Assembly (NCBI GenBank): GCA_028287505.1
Contig: JAQBPN010000060.1
Location: 83,885 to 147,884, forward strand
DNA: 64,000 nucleotides
Reading direction: 5' to 3'
Origin: Fibrobacterota bacterium
GTDB taxonomy: Bacteria; Fibrobacterota; Fibrobacteria; UBA11236
Position 1 is the stretch's first letter. The number at the start of each line of letters is the position of its first letter. Position numbers and translations under genes: made by a program. Positions 43,082 to 51,357 of the stretch are shown here, one piece after another. The notes under the pieces were generated by a model, which was not told the DNA's origin, did not search any database, and was given only the letters and a program-made list of their open reading frames with translations.

Positions 43082-43217
43082 CGTCGGGCGTCGGGCGTCG
43101 GGCGTCGGGCGTAAAAGCCAAGAAGAGCAAAGAAGCTCTTCCGGCTTTTACTGCGCGCACCCTGGTGGCGCGCATCTCTTTTCTTCACGCCCGACGCCCG
43201 ACGCCCGACGCCCGACG
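43082..43217. repeat. Palindromic (CGTCGGG)4 element A in the murF-ftsW gap
   Basis: Four perfect tandem CGTCGGG heptamers (43082-43109) face four perfect CCCGACG heptamers (43190-43217); with the adjoining CGT/ACG the arms are 31-bp exact inverted repeats. The 74-bp spacer holds two more hairpins: AAAAGCC ... AAGAGC/GCTCTT ... GGCTTTT, and GCGCGC ... GCGCGC. The G-rich strand has four GGG runs with 4-base loops, a G-quadruplex pattern. No ORF lies here and no T-tract follows. A relative lies after ftsZ (49933-50081). Confidence 0.85.
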
Positions 43218-43297
43218 AAACGTTTCCCTGAGAGCAAGGGCATCAATTCAGCCACCCCTGATTCCCGATCGTCCTTTTCTTACCTCGAGTTTGTCTC

Positions 43298-44488
43298 ATG
43301 AAGCACCTCCGCATCGACATCTTCCTCCTCCTCGGCGTCTTGGCCCTGGTCGGCTTCGGCATCGTCATCATCTATAGTTCTTCCGCCGCGTTCGCCCAGG
43401 GGAGAGGGTTGCCGGATTCGTTTTACCTTGTGAACCACATCAAGAAGGTGATCATTGGCTTCATGGCCTTCCTAATCGGTTTGAGCGTTCCCTACAAGAC
43501 CTGGGAAAAGGTGGCCCGGCCTGTCATGTTGCTGGCCCTTGTGCTGTTGGGCGTGGTGGTGACCATGGGTATGGCCGCTCATGGGGCCCGCCGGTGGATC
43601 CAGTTCGCGAGCTTCGGTCTGCAACCGTCCGAACTGGCCAAGGTGGCCATGGTCTTTTTCCTGGCCCGCCTGTTGACGGAAAAAGCCGAGATCATGGGAT
43701 CCTTCCGCAAGGGCTTCGTCGCCTCCCTGCTGGTTTCCGGAGTCACCTTCCTATTGATCCTGAAACAGCCCAACTACAGCACCGCCGCCACCGTCCTTGC
43801 CATCTCCGTGGCCATGGTCTTCGCGGGCGGATGCCGGGTGGCCCATCTCATGAGCGTGGGTCTGGTGGCGATTCCCGCATTGGGCGCGCTGATGGTCAGC
43901 AGCCCATACCGCCTGAAGCGCGTCATGGCCTTCCTCCATCCGGACGACAACCCAGCCAGTTCCTACCAGAGCCTGCAGGCTTTGATCAGCCTGGGCAATG
44001 GGGGCCTGTTCGGCACAGGCCTGGGCACCAGCACCCAGAAGCTCGGCTATCTGCCCATGCCTTTCACCGATACCATCTTCTCCATCCTCGGCGAGGAGCT
44101 CGGATTGCTGGGAACGGTATTGTGCCTGGCCCTGTTCGCGCTCGTCATCTGGCGTGGGCTGCGGGTGTCCTTCTACTGCCCCGATCGCTTCGGCAGCCTG
44201 GCCGCCTTGGGCATCGTGGTTTCCCTCTCGGTCAACGTCATCATGCACGTGGGCGTCTGCGCCAAATTCTTCCCGACCACGGGACAGCCGCTTCCCTTCG
44301 TCTCCTATGGCGGAACCTCCCTGTGCGCGGGTCTGTTCGCCATGGGCGTATTGCTGAACATTTCCGGCCATTCCCTGGAATCCATTCCCGAATCCTGGCG
44401 CGAGAATCCCAAGAAGTGGCAGATGCTGGCCGGCGCCGCCCAGAACCGTCCCGGTCGCTCCCGCTTGCGCGGAAAGGTGGCGGCATGA
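43298..44488 (+). CDS. ftsW: SEDS-family septal peptidoglycan polymerase FtsW
   Basis: A multi-pass membrane glycosyltransferase working with FtsI. The 396-residue protein begins DIFLLLGVLALVGFGIVIIY and has about ten membrane helices. Family residues include GARRWIQFASFGLQPSELAK, NPASSYQSLQALISLGNGG, FTDTIFSILGEELGL and PLPFVSYGGTSL. The ATG follows a 288-bp gap containing palindromic element A and has no Shine-Dalgarno site. Its stop overlaps the murC start (ATGA). murG, normally next, is missing here. Confidence 0.95.
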   Translation: MKHLRIDIFLLLGVLALVGFGIVIIYSSSAAFAQGRGLPDSFYLVNHIKKVIIGFMAFLIGLSVPYKTWEKVARPVMLLALVLLGVVVTMGMAAHGARRWIQFASFGLQPSELAKVAMVFFLARLLTEKAEIMGSFRKGFVASLLVSGVTFLLILKQPNYSTAATVLAISVAMVFAGGCRVAHLMSVGLVAIPALGALMVSSPYRLKRVMAFLHPDDNPASSYQSLQALISLGNGGLFGTGLGTSTQKLGYLPMPFTDTIFSILGEELGLLGTVLCLALFALVIWRGLRVSFYCPDRFGSLAALGIVVSLSVNVIMHVGVCAKFFPTTGQPLPFVSYGGTSLCAGLFAMGVLLNISGHSLESIPESWRENPKKWQMLAGAAQNRPGRSRLRGKVAA

Positions 44489-45882
44489 AGCCCTCCATCC
44501 GCCTTACGCGCCTCCATTTCATCGGGATCGGCGGATCCGGCATGTGCGTACTGGCCGAAGTGTTGGCCTCCTGGGGATTCCGCGTTTCCGGCTCGGACAG
44601 CCAGGGCAGCGAGGCGCTGAACCACTTGAAGGCTTTGGGACTGCGCGTGGAAGCGGGACATCGCGCCGAAAACGTGGGCGAGGCCAACGTGGTGGTGTAC
44701 TCCTCGGCGGTGCCCGACGACAATCCCGAATTGGCGGAAGCCCGCCGCCGCGGCATCCCGACCGTGAAGCGCGCGGAAATGCTGGGCGAAGCCCTGCGCG
44801 GCAAGTATCCCCTGGCGGTTTCCGGAACCCACGGCAAAACCACCACCACCACCATGCTCGGACGCATCTGGCTGCATGCCGGAAAGGATCCGACTCTGCT
44901 GGCCGGAGGCACCGCGCGGGGGGAGAACCTTTCCGCCGTGGCCGGAGAGGGCCAGGTACTGATCGTGGAAGCGGATGAATTCGATCGTTCCTTCCTCGCG
45001 ATGCGGCCCGCATCCGCCATCATCGGCAACATCGATTCCGATCATCTGGATTGCTACGGCACCCTGGACGCGGTCCGGGACGCCTTCGCCGCATTCGCGG
45101 AGAGCCTGCCGTTCTATGGGCTGATCGTGGCCAACCGCGACGATGAAGGCGTGCGGTCCATCCTGCCCCGCCTGACCCGCCGCACCGTGACCTATGGACG
45201 CGCCAAAGAAGCGGACTACCGGGCCGTGGATGTCCGGACCGAAGGCCAGGGCATGGCCTTCACCCTGGAACGCAAGGGCGCGAAGCTGGGCGAAATCATC
45301 CTGAAGGTACCGGGTATCCACAACGTTTACAACGCCTTGGGCGCCGCCGTCCTGTCCCTGGAAGAAGGGCTCTCCTTCAAGGAAGTGGAGCGCGGCCTGC
45401 GGGAATACCCCGGCGTCAAGCGCCGTTTGGAATACCGCGGCCAGAAAAGCGGCGTGACCTTTTACGACGATTACGCCCACCATCCTACCGAAGTCGCCGC
45501 CGCCTTGCAGGCCGCCCGCGGCCTCACCACCGCCAAGGACGGCGGAAAGGGAAGGCTCATAGCGGTCTTCCAACCCCATCTTTACAGCCGTACCCAGCAA
45601 CTGCATAAGGAGTTCGCCCAGGCCTTCAAGGCATGCGACGAACTCTTCGTCACCCGCGTCTATGCGGCCAGGGAGAAGCCGATCGCAGGCGTGGAAGGGG
45701 ACTTGATCGCTTCCGAAGCCCGTAACGGAGTATTATCCCCCGATAAAGTGCATTACGTGGAAGACCTGGAATCCCTATCGGCGCAGGTGGCGTCCAGGCT
45801 GAAGGCCGGGGATCTGTTGGTGACCATGGGCGCCGGCGACATCGGCACGCATTGCACGCGCATCATGGAGGCATTGCCGTGA
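44485..45882 (+). CDS. murC: UDP-N-acetylmuramate--L-alanine ligase
   Basis: Adds L-alanine to UDP-MurNAc. The 465-residue protein has the N-terminal Rossmann motif HFIGIGGSGMCVLAEVL, the ATP loop SGTHGKTTTT, VEADEFDRSFL, IGNIDSDHLD and the C-terminal YDDYAHHPTEVAA. The ATG lies inside the ftsW stop. The frame is open far upstream within ftsW, but that extension is only a shadow. ftsQ overlaps its stop. No murB or ddl follows, which is unlike the standard order. Confidence 0.95.
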   Translation: MKPSIRLTRLHFIGIGGSGMCVLAEVLASWGFRVSGSDSQGSEALNHLKALGLRVEAGHRAENVGEANVVVYSSAVPDDNPELAEARRRGIPTVKRAEMLGEALRGKYPLAVSGTHGKTTTTTMLGRIWLHAGKDPTLLAGGTARGENLSAVAGEGQVLIVEADEFDRSFLAMRPASAIIGNIDSDHLDCYGTLDAVRDAFAAFAESLPFYGLIVANRDDEGVRSILPRLTRRTVTYGRAKEADYRAVDVRTEGQGMAFTLERKGAKLGEIILKVPGIHNVYNALGAAVLSLEEGLSFKEVERGLREYPGVKRRLEYRGQKSGVTFYDDYAHHPTEVAAALQAARGLTTAKDGGKGRLIAVFQPHLYSRTQQLHKEFAQAFKACDELFVTRVYAAREKPIAGVEGDLIASEARNGVLSPDKVHYVEDLESLSAQVASRLKAGDLLVTMGAGDIGTHCTRIMEALP

Positions 45883-46838
45883 AGCGCGCGAGACCGGGAT
45901 CCACCGGGCCGCAAAGAGGGCCCAAAAGCCGTGCGGGCGACATCCGGACCCTCCGTAACGTTCCTCCTCCTCCGCCGCAACGCCGCGGAGTGAATTCGCA
46001 GAAGTCCGACAAGGTGCGCACCGAGCGTTCCCGGGTCCGGCGCACGGGATTGCTCCGCCGCGTTTGGGTGGCCGTGCGGACCCTGATCCTGGCGACCGTG
46101 GTCATCGGCGGCCTGGGAGCCGCGGGTTGGGCCGGCTGGCGGGCATTCGAGCAGAACGGATTCCTGGCTTTGCGCCAGGTTGACGTGGTAGGCAACAAGC
46201 TGGTGGGCAAAGCGGAAATCCTGGAGACGGCCGGACTGGAATTGGGCACCAAACTTCCTTCCGTGCCGGTGGGAAGCATTGAGGCATCCTTGCGCTCCCT
46301 GCCCGGGGTGGGGGAGGCGGACGTACGCCGTATCTACCCGTCGCGCATAGAGATCCGCATTAAGGAGAAGGAACCGGTGGCGGTGGGCTACGCCCACAGA
46401 TGGTACGGTCTGGCGCCTGACGGATCGCGCATCGGAGGGCCGGATTGGGGACAATCCGATCTGCCGGTGGTGGACGGCTTCGCGGCCTTGGACTCCGCGG
46501 CGCGCGCCGCCCTGGGAGGCTTCCTGGCCGGCGCCAAACGCGAGTATCCCGCCCTGTACGCGAACTTCTCCCAGTTGGCCTTGCGCGGGAACGATGGGAT
46601 GGAAATCATCCTTCGCGACGGGAAATTGAAGGTGCTGGTGGGTCTGGACCTGCCGTTGCGGCGCGGCGCCATGGCGGCTAACCCATTGATTGCCATGGAG
46701 AAAGCCACTAGTCAGGCTTCCAATAAGTCATTGAATTCATTGGAATTCCTGCAAGCGTTGATCGACCAGCAAGGCGCGTCGATCGATGCCGGCAAGACCG
46801 TGGACCTGAGAGTGTACGGGTATGCGTATGTTCGTTAA
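45879..46838 (+). CDS. ftsQ: Cell division protein FtsQ (POTRA domain)
   Basis: A bitopic division protein linking early and late divisome components. The 319-residue product has an unusually long, basic, Pro-rich cytoplasmic part (about 1-65), a membrane helix (about 68-95) and then a POTRA domain starting LRQVDVVGNKLVGKAEILETAG. This continues through LRSLPGVGEADVRRIYPSRIEIRIKEKEP (shown in parts), which is typical of FtsQ/DivIB. The GTG start overlaps the murC stop (GTGA). ftsA follows 160 bp later with its own promoter-like TATAAT stretch near 46977. Confidence 0.88.
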   Translation: MKRARPGSTGPQRGPKSRAGDIRTLRNVPPPPPQRRGVNSQKSDKVRTERSRVRRTGLLRRVWVAVRTLILATVVIGGLGAAGWAGWRAFEQNGFLALRQVDVVGNKLVGKAEILETAGLELGTKLPSVPVGSIEASLRSLPGVGEADVRRIYPSRIEIRIKEKEPVAVGYAHRWYGLAPDGSRIGGPDWGQSDLPVVDGFAALDSAARAALGGFLAGAKREYPALYANFSQLALRGNDGMEIILRDGKLKVLVGLDLPLRRGAMAANPLIAMEKATSQASNKSLNSLEFLQALIDQQGASIDAGKTVDLRVYGYAYVR

Positions 46839-46998
46839 GATCGCTTGCGCGGCCGCTGGGGCCGGGCTTTCGGGCGGGGGTGTGCGGGATGTTACCCCCT
46901 GTCGCGCCGATGAGTCCCATCACGCGTTCATTTCGATTCGGAAAAAGATTGTAGCGGAAAACGCCGCAAAAGAATTACTATAATTGAAGGAGATCCCC

Positions 46999-48234
46999 AT
47001 GGCAAACCCAATAGTCGGATTGGACATCGGAACCACCAAGATCGGCGTGATAATCGGCGAGGTGGATGCGAACGGCCAATTGAAAATCGTAGGCGTGGGC
47101 ACCAGCCCCAGCGAAGGCCTGCGTAAGGGCGTCGTGGTGAACATCGAAAAGACGGTCAAGTCCATCCATCGCGCGGTCGAAGAAGCCGAGCTGATGGCGG
47201 GCGTGGACGTGGAATCCGTCTTCGTCGGCATCGCCGGGGACCATATCCGCTCCATCAACAGCCGCGGTGTCATCGCGGTCTCGCGCACGGATAACGAAAT
47301 CACCCGCCAGGACGTGGCGCGCGTGATCGAAGCGGCCCGCGCCGTGGCCATCCCCATGGACAGGGAGATGCTGCACGTCATCCCCCAGGAATTCATCGTG
47401 GACGATCAGCCGGGCATCAAGGATCCCGTCGGCATGTCCGGCGTGCGCCTGGAAGGCGACGTCCACATCGTGACCGGGGCCATCACCTCGGCCCAGAATA
47501 TCTACAAGAGCGTCGAGAAGGCCGGCCTCAAGGTGGCCGACATCGTGTTGGAGCCGTTGGCTTCCTCCTATTCCGTGCTCGAGGACGACGAACGCGAACT
47601 GGGCGCGGCCGTCATCGACATGGGCGGCGGCACCACCGACCTCATCGTCTTCATCGAGGCCAGCGTCCGCCACACGGCCAGCATCGGCCTGGGCGGCAAG
47701 AACGTGACCAACGACCTGGCCATCGGCATCCGCACCCCGCTGGAGCGCGCCGAGGAGATCAAGCGCAATCACGGCACCTGCCTGCGCGCCGGCCTGGAGA
47801 ATTCGGAATACATCGCCGTCCCCGGAGTGGGCGGCCGCGAGCAGCGCGAGGTGAGCCGCGCGGTGCTGGCATCCATCATTGAGCCCCGTATGAGGGAGAT
47901 TTTCACCCTCATCATGCGCGAGCTCCAAAAGAACCACTACCTCGACATGCTCGGGGCGGGTGTGGTCCTGACCGGTGGCGGCGCCCTGATGCATGGGGCC
48001 GTGGAATTGGCCGAGCAGGTTTTCGGGATGCCGGTGAAGCTGGGCGTGCCCAAGGGTTTCGGCGGATTGGTGGACTCGGTAGCGACGCCCGTGCATGCCA
48101 CGGGAGTGGGCCTGGTCCAGTACGGAGTGATGCGCTCCAGCCAGAACCGGGACGAACAGGCGTTCGTGCAAGGCAGCGATCGATTCAAGGAAATTTTGCG
48201 GAAGATGACCGATTGGGTCAAACAGTACGTTTAG
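46999..48234 (+). CDS. ftsA: Cell division protein FtsA
   Basis: An actin-like ATPase that ties FtsZ to the membrane. The 411-residue protein has the phosphate-1 motif GLDIGTTKIGVI near the N-terminus, the SHS2-type 1C subdomain, the phosphate-2 motif AAVIDMGGGTTDLIVF and the adenosine motif VVLTGGGALM. The C-terminus MTDWVKQYV is the short amphipathic helix used for membrane binding. The ATG at 46999 has GAAGGAG at the right distance, so the in-frame ATG at 46984 is rejected. It is followed by ftsZ after 104 bp. Confidence 0.95.
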   Translation: MANPIVGLDIGTTKIGVIIGEVDANGQLKIVGVGTSPSEGLRKGVVVNIEKTVKSIHRAVEEAELMAGVDVESVFVGIAGDHIRSINSRGVIAVSRTDNEITRQDVARVIEAARAVAIPMDREMLHVIPQEFIVDDQPGIKDPVGMSGVRLEGDVHIVTGAITSAQNIYKSVEKAGLKVADIVLEPLASSYSVLEDDERELGAAVIDMGGGTTDLIVFIEASVRHTASIGLGGKNVTNDLAIGIRTPLERAEEIKRNHGTCLRAGLENSEYIAVPGVGGREQREVSRAVLASIIEPRMREIFTLIMRELQKNHYLDMLGAGVVLTGGGALMHGAVELAEQVFGMPVKLGVPKGFGGLVDSVATPVHATGVGLVQYGVMRSSQNRDEQAFVQGSDRFKEILRKMTDWVKQYV

Positions 48235-48338
48235 GAAAATGACGAAGGAAGTTAGTGCAAGCGAGAAGCGGGCAGTTTGCGAAGCAAATTGCATAGCGAC
48301 GAGCCTGCTTTGAACCTTTAAGGGCAAGGAGATTTCTC

Positions 48339-49874
48339 ATGGTTTTTTCATTCGACGACAGCGTCAAGACGGTGGCCAAGCTCAAAGTGGTGGGAGTCGG
48401 CGGCGCCGGCGGAAACGCCATCAACCGCATGGTCATCTCCGGTCTGGCGGGGGTGGAATTCATCGCCGTCAACACCGATGCGATGGCATTGGAGCATAAC
48501 CGCGCGGACGTCAAGATCCAGATCGGCACCAAGCTGACCGGCGGACTCGGCGCCGGGGCCAACCCCAACGTGGGCAACATGTCCATGCAGGAAGACCGGG
48601 AACGCGTGCGCGCCCAGTTGGAAGGCGCTGACATGGTCTTCATCGCGGCCGGAATGGGCGGCGGAACCGGAACCGGAGCCGCGCCCGTGGTGGCCGAGAT
48701 AGCAAGGGAAATGGGCATTCTCACCGTTGCCGTCGTGACCAAGCCCTTCCTGTGGGAAGGCCCCGTACGCGACAAGAATGCGACCGGAGGCCTGGACCTG
48801 CTGCGCAAGAACGTGGACACGGTCATCGTGGTCCCGAACCAGAAACTGCTTTCAGTCGTCAGCAAGTCTACGCCCCTGCGCGAAGCCTTCAAGATGGCCG
48901 ATGACATCCTCAGCTCGGCAACGCGGGGCATTTCGGAAATAATCCTCAAGCACGGGGATATCCAGGTTGACTTCGCGGACGTGCGCGCCATCATGTCCCA
49001 GGGCGGCGACGCCCTGATGGGCACCGGCCACGCCAGCGGCGAGAACCGCGCCACCATCGCGGCCGATCGCGCCATCCATTCGCCCCTGCTGGACAATGTC
49101 AGCATCGCCGGCGCCACCGGCGTGCTCGTCAACATCACGGGCGGGGAAGACCTGGGGATCATGGAAGTCAACGATGCCATGAACTTCATCTACGAAGCCG
49201 TGGGCACGGAAACCCAGGCGAACATCATTTTCGGCACCGTCATCAATCCGGACTTCAAGGACGAAATCGCCATCACCGTCATCGCGACCGGGTTCGGCCA
49301 GACGCACGCTCCCAAGCAGTTGAATCCCAATATGGCCAAGGGCCTGGATCTGTCCCGGCGTCCGGATTCTACGCGCCCGTCTCCCGCCTATCCGGCCTAT
49401 GGAGAACCCAAGCAGCCCATCGTCGAGCCTTTCCGGGACATGGGCTACGATCGTCCCGCGGCCCAGCCTGAGCGTATCATGGCCCCGCTTCCTCCCGAAC
49501 GCGGCATTCCTCCGGAACGCCTGGCTCCGCCCGAACGCGTAGTGGGGTTCCAGGACCGCAGCGCTCCTTTGGATCGGTCCGGCAAGCCCGCCGAGGAGGT
49601 TCCTCCCTCGCGCGTGCCCTTCGCCAAGCCTGGTTTCCAGGCCCCCGGCTACCCGGCCCCGGCCTCCGGCCCGGTTCCCGGCAAAGCCGGTTTCGGCTAT
49701 ATCGCTCCCGCGCCCCGGGACGACGAGAACCGCGTCCTGTTCAACGACAATGCGGACCCGTCCCGGAAGACTTCTGGGACGACCACGCCTCCCAGCCAGA
49801 AGGGCCGCTACAAGGATCTCGATCCGGATATCGATTACGAGACCCCGGCCTTCCTGCGCAATCAGGCGGATTAG
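48339..49874 (+). CDS. ftsZ: Cell division GTPase FtsZ
   Basis: The tubulin-like GTPase that forms the division ring. The 511-residue protein has GVGGAGGNAINRM (19-31), the GGGTGTG signature (107-113) and the T7 loop region DFADVRAIMSQGGDALMG. The linker from about 325 to 485 is much longer than in E. coli and rich in Pro, Arg and Glu with repeated PPER-like units. It ends with IDYETPAFLRNQAD, the conserved tail that binds FtsA. A strong AAGGAG precedes the ATG. A heptamer-repeat palindrome merged with a terminator follows. Confidence 0.96.
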   Translation: MVFSFDDSVKTVAKLKVVGVGGAGGNAINRMVISGLAGVEFIAVNTDAMALEHNRADVKIQIGTKLTGGLGAGANPNVGNMSMQEDRERVRAQLEGADMVFIAAGMGGGTGTGAAPVVAEIAREMGILTVAVVTKPFLWEGPVRDKNATGGLDLLRKNVDTVIVVPNQKLLSVVSKSTPLREAFKMADDILSSATRGISEIILKHGDIQVDFADVRAIMSQGGDALMGTGHASGENRATIAADRAIHSPLLDNVSIAGATGVLVNITGGEDLGIMEVNDAMNFIYEAVGTETQANIIFGTVINPDFKDEIAITVIATGFGQTHAPKQLNPNMAKGLDLSRRPDSTRPSPAYPAYGEPKQPIVEPFRDMGYDRPAAQPERIMAPLPPERGIPPERLAPPERVVGFQDRSAPLDRSGKPAEEVPPSRVPFAKPGFQAPGYPAPASGPVPGKAGFGYIAPAPRDDENRVLFNDNADPSRKTSGTTTPPSQKGRYKDLDPDIDYETPAFLRNQAD

Positions 49875-49932
49875 AAGAGGGCGATCGGGAAGCGGAGGCG
49901 GCTTGATGGCTGACTTTTCGCTCGGGGATGCG

Positions 49933-50081
49933 TTTCGTCGGGCGTCGGGCGACCGGCGCGCACGAGACTAACCTTTAATAGACATTCGCTTGGCGCCTCG
50001 GCGTCGGGCGCAAGAAAAGGAAAAAACCAGGATCTCCCTCCTGGTTTTTTCTTTTCGCCCGACGCCCGACGCCCGACGAAA
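49933..50081. repeat. Palindromic CGTCGGG element B downstream of ftsZ
   Basis: Two CGTCGGG heptamers plus CG follow TTT at 49933-49951; one more heptamer lies at 50002-50008; three CCCGACG copies followed by AAA close the element (50056-50081). TTTCGTCGGG and CCCGACGAAA are the outer ends. It looks like a copy of element A whose left arm is split by about 50 bp. The centre holds a good intrinsic terminator. Confidence 0.8.
50014..50055 (+). terminator. ftsZ terminator inside element B
   Basis: AAAAAACCAGGA and TCCTGGTTTTTT form a perfect 12-bp stem with loop TCTCCC; GAAAAGG and CTTTTC extend it. The T-run is part of the stem, followed by CTTTTC. It ends the dcw transcript on the plus strand. 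Confidence 0.8.
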
Positions 50082-50165
50082 TCTCGATAAATACCTCCTC
50101 ATCCCCCAATCCCTCAACCCCGTCTCTGAGCGCTCTTCCATCCCCTTTCCTATATTCCTAGTCCC

Positions 50166-51314
50166 ATGTCCCAGCCCATCCAGCTTTACGTCCACGTCCC
50201 CTTCTGCGAGAAGAAATGCCATTACTGCGATTTCGCCAGCTGGGAATTGCCCGCCGTGCAGCAGCGCCGTTGGACGGAAACCATCCTGAAGGAAATCGCC
50301 GGCCGCGCGCATCTGGCGCAAGGGCGGCCCGTGGACACGGTCTTTTTCGGGGGCGGAACGCCGTCGCTGCTGGCCACGGAATTCCTGGAGCGCATCCTGG
50401 CGGAAATCCGATCGCTTTACGATCTGTCCCGCATGCGGGAAATGTCCATCGAATGCAATCCCAGCAGTCTGAAGAAGGAAAAGCTCGACCTTTACCACAA
50501 GCTGGGGTTCACGCGCATGAGCATCGGCATCCAGAGTTTCCATGCCCATGAGTTGACGCGCCTGGGGCGGGTGCATACTCCCGAAACCGCGCGCCTGGCT
50601 TTGGAAACCGTGGGTGCGGACGGCCGTTTCCAATTCAGCGGCGATCTCATCTTCGGCGTGCCCGGCCAGACGGAAGAGTCCTTTCTGGCCAGCCTGGAGA
50701 GCTTGATCGGGCTGGGTCCCGATCACGTTTCCTTCTACGGACTCACCATCGAAGAAGGCACCGAGTTCGCCAGGCAGCAGGCATCCGGAGCCTTGATCAT
50801 GCCCGAGGACGGGATTTACAACGGCATGTACACGGCCGGAGTGGAACTTCTCAAGCGTCATGGATATCACAGATACGAGGTCTCGAATTTTTCCAAACCA
50901 GGCAAGCCCAGCCTGCACAACCAGGGTTATTGGACCGGCGTGGAATATCTGGCCTTCGGTCCCGGGGCCCATAGCTTTTTCGCGGGCAAGCGCGCGGTCA
51001 GTCCCAGGTCATTCGAAGGTTACCTGGAATGGGGCGGCCGGGGGTTCGATGCGGCATCCTGCGCGGAGGAGATTCTGACCGCGGACAACCTGGTTTCCGA
51101 GGCCGTATTGTTGGGCCTCCGCCAGGATTCGGGCGTGGATTTGGCCAAGCTGGGCAACCTGGGCTTCCGCCTGCCGTTGGAAGTCCTCGCGAAATGGGAA
51201 AAGGTGGGGATGCTGGCGCGGGATGGGGAGACCATCCGCCTGATCGATGAAGGCTGGCTGTTCCTGGACGAAATCGGATCCGATCTGCTGGCCCGCGGCA
51301 GCATGCCAATCTGA
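50166..51314 (+). CDS. hemW: Radical SAM heme chaperone HemW
   Basis: A 382-residue protein of the coproporphyrinogen-oxidase-like radical SAM family. The iron-sulfur motif is CEKKCHYCDF (Cys14, Cys18, Cys21), the CxxxCxYCxF form found in HemW, which inserts heme into respiratory enzymes, rather than the HemN form CxxxCxxCxC. The FGGGTPSLL and IGIQSF blocks follow. The C-terminal HemN domain ends GWLFLDEIGSDLLARG-like. TATATTCC lies 7 bp before the ATG without a Shine-Dalgarno site, so a leaderless transcript is possible. It is convergent with the patatin gene. Confidence 0.92.
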   Translation: MSQPIQLYVHVPFCEKKCHYCDFASWELPAVQQRRWTETILKEIAGRAHLAQGRPVDTVFFGGGTPSLLATEFLERILAEIRSLYDLSRMREMSIECNPSSLKKEKLDLYHKLGFTRMSIGIQSFHAHELTRLGRVHTPETARLALETVGADGRFQFSGDLIFGVPGQTEESFLASLESLIGLGPDHVSFYGLTIEEGTEFARQQASGALIMPEDGIYNGMYTAGVELLKRHGYHRYEVSNFSKPGKPSLHNQGYWTGVEYLAFGPGAHSFFAGKRAVSPRSFEGYLEWGGRGFDAASCAEEILTADNLVSEAVLLGLRQDSGVDLAKLGNLGFRLPLEVLAKWEKVGMLARDGETIRLIDEGWLFLDEIGSDLLARGSMPI

Positions 51315-51357
51315 CCTTGCGCTACGCCGCTCGGCCAGGACGGGAAGCCGGAAGGAT

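Noticed and set aside
43082..43217. CRISPR-like array
   Set aside because: The repeats are 7-bp units without spacers and face each other; no cas genes are near.
42993..43301. Small ORF in the murF-ftsW gap (102 aa)
   Set aside because: It runs through the heptamer arrays and both arms of the palindrome; there is no ribosome site and no domain.
43594..44484. N-terminal extension of murC inside ftsW
   Set aside because: The ATG at 44485 gives the normal MurC start LHFIGIGGSGM; the upstream part is an out-of-frame reading of ftsW.
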